Assembly: GCA_937862735.1 (NCBI GenBank)
Contig: CALMDH010000329.1
Span: 62,001 to 126,000, forward strand
Direction: 5' to 3'
DNA: 64,000 nucleotides
From: M0108 sp937862735
Lineage (GTDB): Bacteria > Pseudomonadota > Gammaproteobacteria > Chromatiales > Chromatiaceae
Shown here piece by piece: positions 29,110-38,500 of the stretch. A program made the translations under genes and the position numbers. The notes under the pieces are model-generated. The model was not told the DNA's origin and made no database searches. It was given only the letters and a program-made list of their open reading frames with translations. Position 1 is the first letter of the stretch. The number at the start of each line of letters is the position of its first letter.

Positions 29110-29470
29110 GCTCCGGACAACCGCCTGAGGCACAGCGGCCTGAGGCACAGGTAGCGACAACCGACGCCGTGGAGTGGCTAGTGTGCCCCAAATCCCCGAC
29201 CCAGCGGCTGACCGCTTCTGACCGCGACCGGGACCGTTGTGGCCGCGACCCTCAAGCGCGGGCGCGCGCGGCCAAAATAGCGGGGAAACGCGCCTGCACC
29301 CAGTGTCATTAGCGGCAATAACGCCCCGGGGAGGCGGTATAAACGCACGGAACATAGCCCCGGGTTCGCTGACGATGGTCCGGCACCTCACCGGAACTGA
29401 CCCGCGAAACGCCTCTCGCCCCGGAGACGGCCACTTCCGGGCACAAATGACAGGTAGCCCAGCGGCATGA
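29110..29470. other. Divergent intergenic region with short direct repeats
   Basis: No gene is supported here. GCCTGAGGCACAG occurs twice, at 29123-29135 and 29138-29150, with a 15-bp period just upstream of the priA promoter. CTGACCGC occurs twice, at 29208-29215 and 29218-29225, with a 10-bp period, that is, on the same DNA face. Such pairs are typical of operator sites controlling divergent genes, here priA and the third giant gene, but no regulator can be named. Confidence 0.4.
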
Positions 29471-29500
29471 CGCGCAAAACGCCACCGGCCGCCCCCTATC
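29471..29500 (+). promoter_or_regulatory. Conserved upstream element of giant gene 3
   Basis: CGCGCAAAAC (29471-29480) and CTATC (29496-29500) lie 25 bp apart, start to start. The same two words with the same spacing stand before giant gene 4 at 40726-40755. CTATC lies 38 bp before the ATG at 29538, a plausible -10 position. The shared pair is probably a promoter or a common operator; the -35 side is not a sigma-70 consensus. Confidence 0.4.
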
Positions 29501-29537
29501 CTGACCCGACCACCCCTCCGCTGCCGTGGGAACGACC

Positions 29538-32500
29538 ATGACCGCCATTCCGCTCCTTCGCCGTTTCTGTAACGCCGGCCACGCCGCGCAGCCATGGCCC
29601 CGCGTGGCCACCCGCCCGCAATCGGTCCTCGCCCTCGTCGTGCTGCTGCTGGCGCTCGTGCCATCCACCGCGGATGCCGTCATCGATCCCTTCAAGTTCA
29701 TCGCTCAGACCGGGGTGCCCCGGAGCACGGTGATCACCTCCAATACCGTCATAATCCAAGACATCCTCGTTCCCAACCCGGTCGCGGTTACCGGCAACGG
29801 CAGCCCGCAGGTCAGGATCAATGGTGGCCCCTGGGTGACCAGTGGCACTGTTTACAATGGGCAGACCTTAGCCGTGCGGCTGACGAGCTCTTCGAACTTT
29901 CAAACCAAGCGCACCGCTACCGTCACCGTCGGCATCGCCACCGAGGACTTTCACGTCACCACCGAGGCCCAGGACACCACCCCCAACCCGTTCAACCTGA
30001 CCGATCTGACCGGCGTCGCCAGCAATACGCTGATCACCTCCGAGACCGTGACCGTGACCGGCATCACCGGCAACGTCCCGGTCACGGTGAGCGGGGACGG
30101 ACCCCAGGAGGTCAGCATCAACGGCGGTCCCTGGGTCACCACGGGCACGATTCAAGATGGCCAGACCCTGACGGTACGCATGTCCAGTGCGCCCACGTCC
30201 CTCACCGCCTGGACCACGTTCGTGTCGGTCGGCACCTGGGATGACGAATGGACTGTAACGACGAAAGACGATGCGTGTCTGGGCCCCCCCGCCGTCGGCA
30301 CCGTCTGCGCCGACGGCACGGTGTATGCCGGCCTGACCCCCGATGGCAACCTCCCCTTCTACACCACGACGACCGATCAGGGCTCCAATGCCTACTGGGG
30401 CACCTTTAGCTTTATCACCGGCGCGCAATCCACCACGGACGGCGACGGCAATACCGCGGATATCGCGGCGCACGTGCTGCGGGGGGACGGCGACTATAAC
30501 CCCAATGACGGCAAAACGCCCAACGCCGCCCAGCTGTGCGCCGAGTTGAGCGCGCACGGCCACAGCGACTGGTACCTGCCCGCCATCGATGAGCTGTTTC
30601 AGCTCTATTACTATCGCGCTTCGCTGCCCAATTTCGCCTCAAAATTTTACTGGTCGTCCACCGAGGTCGACAGCGGGAACAGCAAGGGGGTGTTGTTCAG
30701 CAGCGGTATCCAATCCCAGACGAAATCCACCTACAGCGACACCCGGGTGCGCTGTGTTCGCAATGGCGCGGATGTGACCCCGGACGGCTTCACCCTGACC
30801 GATCAGACGGAGATCGTCCCCGGCACCCGCGTCTACACCACCCCCCTGACCGTCACCGGCCTCACCGGCACGACCAATGTCTCCATCTCGGGTCAGGGTA
30901 ATCCGACGATCAAGCTCAACGGCACCGGCTTGTGGGTCGGCAACGGCACCCTCAGCAACGGCGATACCGTGGAGGCGAGCCTCTATGCTTCGGCTTCGCC
31001 CGATACCCCCCTGACCGCCACGCTCGCTATCGGTGGGGTCAGCGATGACTGGACGGTGCGCACCCAGCAAGACATCGTCCCGGATGCCTTCACCTTCACC
31101 GATCAGACCGGGGTGGCGCTGAACACCCTGTGCACCGCCACCGCGGTCACCATCACCGGGCTGGGCAACCCCGCGCCGGTGACGGTCTCCGGCGACGGCA
31201 ACCCGCAGATCAGCATCAATGGTGGCGCCTGGGCCACCAGTGGCACGATCACGAACAACCAGACCCTGGCGGTGCGCCTGACCAGTTCGGCTAATCTGGC
31301 CACCACCGCGACCGCGACCGTAACGGTCGGCGGCGTCAGCGATCAGTGGACCGTACGCACCCTGGATGACACCCAGCCGGATGAATTCAGCTTCACCGAT
31401 CAGACCGGGGTGCCGTTGAGCACCTTGATCACCTCCGACACGGTGACCATCACCGGGATCACCACCGGCGTGCCCGTCACGGTGTATGGCGACGGCAGCC
31501 CACAAATCAGCATCAACGGCGGCGCCTGGGCCACCAGCGGCACCATCACCGATGGCCAGTCCCTGGCGGTGCGCCTGACCAGCCCCGGCACCTACAGCAC
31601 CTACCGGGAAGCGACCGTGACGGTCGGCGACGCCAACTTTAACTGGACCGCTGCCTGGACGGTGCAGACGCAACATGACACCGTGCCCAATGCCTTCACC
31701 TTCACCGACCAGACCAATGTCCCCTTGAGCACCCTGCGCACCGCCACCGCGGTGACCATTACCGGGCTGGGTCCCGCCATGCTCGGCGCCTCACCGGTGA
31801 CCGTCACCGGTGAGGGTAGTCCGCAGATCAGTATCGCAGGCGGCGCCTGGGCCACCAGCGGCACGATCATGAACAACCAGACCCTGGCCGTGCGCTTGAC
31901 GAGTGCCGCGACCTTCAGTACCACGCGCAGCACGACCGTCACCGTCGGCGGGGTGAGCGATACCTGGGACGTCACCACCCTGGCCGCCGACTTCATCCCC
32001 GATCCTTTCAGCTTCACCGACCAGAGCGGCATCGCCCTGAGCACCCTGACCACCGCCAACACGCTGACCATCAGCGGCATCAATGACGGCGCCGCGGTGA
32101 CGGTGAGCGGCGACGGCAATCCGCAAGTCAGCATCAATGGCGGCGCCTGGGCGACCAGCGGCACGCTCACGAACAACCAGACCCTGGCGGTGCGGTTGAC
32201 CAGTGCGGCCAGTTACGACACGACCTCGACCGCGACCGTCGCGGTCGGTGGCGTCACCGACACCTGGACCGTAACCACGTTGGGCGACACCGTACCGGAC
32301 CCCTTCAACTTCACCGATCAGTTGACGGTCGTGCCCAACACACTGATCGCTGCCCCCGCCGTAACCATTACCGGGATCACCGTGGCCACCCCGGTCACGG
32401 TCACCGGCGACGGCAACCCGCAGATCAGCCTCAACGGCGGCGCCTGGGCCACCAGCGGCACGATCGTGAACAACCAGACCCTGGCGGTGCGCCTGACCAG

Positions 32501-35500
32501 CGCGGCCGACTCCAGCACGACGCGGACCGCAACCGTGACGGTCGGGGGGGTCAGCGACGCGTGGTTCGTGCGCACGGCGGACGACACCACCCCCGACCCC
32601 TTCAGCTTTACCGATCAGGTCGATGTCGAGCCCAGCACCCTGACCACCGCCAACACGCTGACCCTCACCGGCATCAATGCCGCCACCCCGGTCACGGTGA
32701 GCGGCGACGGCAGCCCGCAGGTCAGCCTCGATGGCGGTCCCTGGGTCACCAGCGGCACGATCCAGAACGGCCAGACCCTGGCGGTGCGGTTGACCAGCGC
32801 GCCGGACTACAGCACCACCTACACCGCCACCGTCACCGTGGGCGGCGTGAGCGATGCCTGGACGGTGCGCACCCTGGACGACAGCGTCCCCGACGCCTTC
32901 AGCTTCACCGATCAGGTCGACGTCGCCCTGAGCAGCGCGATCACCTCCAACACCCTGATCCTCACCGGGTTCAATGCCGCCGCCCCGGTGACGGTCAGCG
33001 GCGACGGTGACCCCGAGATCAGCCTCAATGGCGGCCCCTGGGTCACCAGCGGCACGCTCTCCCCCGGCCAGACCCTGGCGGTACGCCTGACCAGTGCGGC
33101 GGACTTCAGCGCCACGCGCTCCGCCACGGTCACCGTCGGCGGGGTCAGCGACACCTGGGCCGTCACCACCCTGGCGCAGGACACCACCCCCGACGCCTTC
33201 AGCTTCACCGACCAGAGCGACGTGGCGCGCAGCACGCTGACCACGGCCAACACCCTGACCCTGACGGGGATCAATGACGCCACCGCGGTGTCCGTCAGCG
33301 GTGACGGCGACCCGCAGGTCAGCCTCGATGGCGGCCCCTGGGTCACCAGCGGCACGCTCACCCCCGGCCAGACCCTGGCGGTGCGCCTGACCAGTGCGGC
33401 GGACTACAGCACCCTGTACACCGCCACCGTCACCGTCGGCGGCGTGAGTGACGCCTGGACCGTGCGCACCCTGGACGACACCGTGCCCGACGCCTTCAGC
33501 TTCACCGACCAGAGCGGCGTGGCGCGGGCGACGGCGGTGACCTCGAACACCCTGACGATCAGCGGACTGACCGGTGCCGCGCCGGTGACGGTGAGCGGCA
33601 GCGGCACCCCCCAGGTCAGCCTCAATGGCGGGGACTGGGTCACCAGCGGCGCCATCAGCAACGGCCAGACCCTGAGCGTGCGCCTGACCAGTGCCCCCAC
33701 CTACAGCACCGCCCGGAGCGCGCAGGTCACGGTCGGCGGCGTCAGCGACACCTGGACCGTGACCACCCTGGTCGACAGCGAGCCGGACGCCTTCACCTTC
33801 ACCGATCAGAGCGACGTCCCGCGGGACACCCGGCGCACCTCCGACACGCTGAGCATTACCGGTCTCAATGTCCCGGTGACGGTCACGGTCAGCGGCGATG
33901 GCGGCCCGCAGTTCAGTATCAACGGCGGTCCCTGGGTGACCAGTGGCACCCTGACCAGCGGCCAGACGCTGGCGGTGCAGCTCACCAGCGCGGCAGACTT
34001 CAGCACCCCGCATAGCGCCACCGTCACCGTCGGCGCGAGCAGCGCCACCTGGACCGTCACCACCCTGGCCCAGGACACCACCCCCGACGCCTTCAGCTTC
34101 ACCGACCAGAGCGATGTGCCGCGGAGCACCCTGACCACGGCCAATACCCTGACCCTCACCGGGTTCAATGACGCCACCGCGGTGTCCGTCAGCGGCGACG
34201 GGGACCCGCAGGTCAGCCTCGCCGGCGGCCCCTGGGTCACCAGCGGCACGCTCACCCCCGGCCAGACCCTGACGGTGCGCCTCACCAGCGCCGCGGACTA
34301 CAGCACCCTGTCCACCGCCACCGTGACGGTGGGCGGCGTGAGTGACGCCTGGACGGTGCGCACGGTCGACGACACCGTGCCCGACGCCTTCAGCTTCACG
34401 GATCAGAGCAACGTGGTCCGCAGCACCCTGACCACGGCTAACACCCTGACCCTCACCGGCCTGGGCGTCACCGCCCCGGTAACGGTCAGCGGCGACGGCA
34501 ATCCGCAGGTCAGTCTCAATGGCGGTCCCTGGGTCACCAGCGGCGCGCTGGAGAACGGCCAGACCCTGGCGGTGCGCCTGACCAGCGCCGCCGACTTCAG
34601 CACCCCGCACCGCGCCACCATCACCGTCGGCGCGGGCAGCACCACCTGGACCGTCACCACCCTGGCCCGGGACACCACCCCCGACGCCTTCAATTTCACC
34701 GACCTGACCGACGTGGCCCGCAGCACCCTGACCACGTCCAACACGCTGACCCTGACAGGGATCAATGACGGTGCCGCGGTAGCCGTGAGCGGCGACGGCA
34801 ACCCGCAGGTCAGCCTCGCTGGCGGCCCCTGGGTCACCAGCAGCACGCTCCTCCCCGGCCAGACCCTGGCGGTGCGCCTGACCAGTGCCGCGGACTACAG
34901 CACCCAGTCCACCGCTACCGTCACCGTCGGCGGGGTGAGTGACGCCTGGACCGTGCGCACCGTCGATGACACCGTGCCCGACGCCTTCAGCTTCGTCGCT
35001 CAGGTCGACGTCGCCCTGAGCAGCGCGATCACCTCCAACACCGTCACCCTCACCGGCCTGGGCGCGGCCGCCCCGGTGACGGTGAGTGGCGACGGCAATC
35101 CGCAGGTCAGCATCCAGGGCGGCCCCTGGGTGACCAGTGGCAGCCTCGCCCCCGGCCAGACGCTGGCGGTACTCCTGACCAGCGCCGGCGACTTCAGCAC
35201 CCCCCACACCGCCACCGTCACCGTCGGCGGGGTGAGCGCCAGCTGGGCGGTCACCACCCAGGCGCGGGACACCACGCCCGACCCCTTCAGCTTCGCCGAT
35301 CAGAGCGGCGTGCCGCTGAGCACCCTGCGCACGGCCCTGGCCCTGCCCATCACCGGGATCAATGACGCCACCGCGGTGACGGTCACGGGCGACGGCGACC
35401 CGCGGATCAGTATCAACGGCGGCGCCTGGGCGACCAGTGGCGCCATCCTGAACAACCAGACCCTGCAGGTGCGCCTGACCAGCGCCGCCACCGCCAGCAC

Positions 35501-38500
35501 CGCCTCCACCGCCACCGTCACCGTCGGCGGCGTCAGCGATGAGTGGACGGTGCGTACCGTCGACGACACCACGCCCGATCCCTTCAGCTTCACCGATCAG
35601 AGCGATGTGGAGCAGCAGGCGACGATTACCTCGAACACCCTGACCCTCACCGGCCTGACCGGCGGCGCCGCGGTGGCCGTGAGCGGCGCCGGCCATCCGC
35701 AGGTCAGTATCCAGGGTGGTCCCTGGGTCACCGCGGGCACGCTGACCAATGGCCAGACGCTGGCGGTGCGCCTCACCAGTTCGGCGCAGGCCTACGCCAC
35801 GGCGCGGGCCACCGTCACCGTCGGCGGGGTGAGCGATGAATGGTCGGTGCGCACGCGGGACACCGCGGCGCCGCTCATTACCGGGGCGGTGCTCGCGGCC
35901 GACCCGCCGCGGGTGGATCTGACGATCCGCGAAGTGCCGGTGGACGGCCCGGGGCAGGTGGTCCGGGCCTGGGCGGAGGCCACGCGCGCCGCCACCGCGC
36001 AGCAGTGGACCTGGGAGGCGAGCCAACTGTCCTCCCCCGGCGGCGATGCCGACTGGGCGGCGCAGCTTGTCCTGCCAGCCCTGGACAGCGGGCGCTATGC
36101 CCTGGCGCTGTACGCCGCCGACGCGGCCGGCAACGTCTCCGCCCCCCACGCCCTGGAGTATGTGTATGACGTCGCGCCGCCGGTGATCACCCAGGCGTCC
36201 CTGGGGGCCGGCAACCAGTGGGTCGACGTCCAGGTCAGCGAGGCGCCCGAGGATGGGGCGCGCACCGTGGATCAGGTCTGGGTGGAGCTGGTCGAAGCCG
36301 GCGGCGAGCGGCACACGCTGCAGGCCGAGGGCCTGACCGCCCCGGCGGGGGCGGCGCCGTGGCAGGCGCGGGTCGCCCTGAGCACCGTGCCCACCGGCCG
36401 CTATACCCTCAGCGTCGGCGCGCGCGACGCCGCCGGCAACCTGGCGGCGCCGCTCGCCCTCGGCGAACACCTGCTCTACAACCAGCCGCCGGTGATCGCC
36501 ACCGCGCAACTCGGGGACCATGCCAAGTGGCTCGACGTGACGACGCAGGCGGCGCCGCCCGGGGTGCAGGACATCGTCGCCTTCTGGGTCGAAGCCCAGC
36601 CGGTGGCGGGGGGCGCGCCCCTCACCGTGGCCGGGGAGGCCCCGGCCGCGATCAGTGTCGACGGCCAGCGCCACTGGCAGGGGCGGGTCGGGCTGGCGAC
36701 GCTGATCAGCGGGCGCTACACCCTGCAGGCCTTCGCCCGTGACGCCCGCGACGGCGTGTCGGCGCCCTTCACCCTGAGCGAGGTTCTGCTCGACAACACC
36801 CCGCCGGTGATCACCGGCACGCAACTGGGGCCATTGAACCAGTGGGTGGAGGCCAGCCTCTTCGAGGGACCGGCGGACGGCCCGCGCACCGTCACCCGCT
36901 TCTGGGTGGCGGCGACCCCGCAGCCCAGCGGCGCGCCCATCCTGCTGCCCCATGACCAGTTAGTGGCGCCGGGCGGCGACGGCAACTGGCTGGCGCGCAG
37001 CCCCCTGACCGCCCTGGCCGACGGCAATTACGCCTTCACCGCCCACGCCGAAGATGCCGCGGGCAACCAGGCCGCACCCTACGCCTTCAGCATCCGCCTG
37101 GCCATCGATCACCAGGCGCCGGCCGTGACCTTTGCCACCGTCGACGGCCAGCCCCTGGCGGCGGCGCCGCTGCAGGATCCGCAGGCGATCGCCTTCCAGG
37201 TGACCGACAATCTGGACCCCCAGCCGGCGGTGGTGAGCGTGACCCTCCGCGGCGGGGCGCTGACCACTCCGCTGACCCTCGACTACCAGCCCGCGGGCGA
37301 CGGCTACGTCGTCCGCTACCCGGCGACCCTGCCGCTGCTGGCGGACGACACCTATGAAATCAGCGTCGTCGCCCGCGACGCCAACCAGAACGAAGGGACG
37401 CACAGCGCCCCCTTCGCCGTGGGCGCGCGCCTGCTGCCGCTGCTCGCGGCCCATGGCGAGCAAATCCTCCTGCCGCTGGTGGCGGGCAAGGTCGACGTGC
37501 GCCGCGAGACCCAGGACTGGCCGCTGACCACCGAGGCGGCGGTGACCGGGCACCAGCCGCCGCAACCGCTGCGCGGCAAGGCCGACCTGATCATCACCCT
37601 CAGCGCCGACGCCCGCGACGCGCTGGTGATCGCCGGCCAGCCGCTCAATCCCGGCCAGAACCTCTACTATCCGGACTACAACTTTGACGCCGCCCGCGGG
37701 CGGATCACCCTGCCCATGCACCCGCTCGCGAGCGCGGCCCTGCCGGAAGGACGCTTTGGCGACCTCCAGGTGCGCATCGACCGGCCCCTGGCGCCGGTGG
37801 TCAAGGCGCCGATCCACCTGTGGTCGCCGGCCGCCGAGCTGCTGCTGAAGCAATCGGCGCCGGCCTTCGCCAAAAAGGTCCACCCCGCCGAGCTCTCCCT
37901 GGTGGCGCGTGGCGCCACCCTGTGCGCCGGCGACTTCCAGGCGCTGACCGACCCCGGGACCACCCGCCATACCCTGGCCCCCGACGGCACCGCCCTGTGC
38001 GCGGTGCACTGGGTCGAGCTGCCGCCGGATCTGCAGCCGCATCCGCTCTACAAGCGCGCCCTCAAGGGCTTTCTCAACACCACCGCCGAGTCGGTCAGCC
38101 TGCGCTATCAGCCCGGCCTGTACGTGGTGCGCGGCAACAGCTATGCCTTCTATCCCGCCCTGACCCCGGCCCCGGCCGAGGCCGGGGCGCCGACGGCGGC
38201 GGTCCAGGAGCACAGCGTGGCGCTGTACGAGCCGGAACCGCCGGCGCTGCGCTTCAACCCGGCCTCGGCGGCCGCCGCGCAGGGCGACTGGCTGCCGGCG
38301 GGGAGCTGGGCGACGCGCACCGGGCCCTACGCCCCGGGGACGGTGACCGCCATGAGCAAGCCCTACCTCGGCCTGGTACTGAGCCTGCGCGACGCCGACA
38401 GCGGCGCGGTGCGCAGCGAGCGCGCGACCACCGCCGACAACGTGCGCGAAACCGTCACCACCGACCTGGCGGCCCTGGAAGACACCACGCGCCTGGTGGC

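Noticed and set aside
31791..36953. Long open frame (1720 aa) on the minus strand with regular repeats
   Set aside because: The repeats mirror the 299-bp units of giant gene 3 on the other strand; composition and lack of start signals mark it as a shadow.
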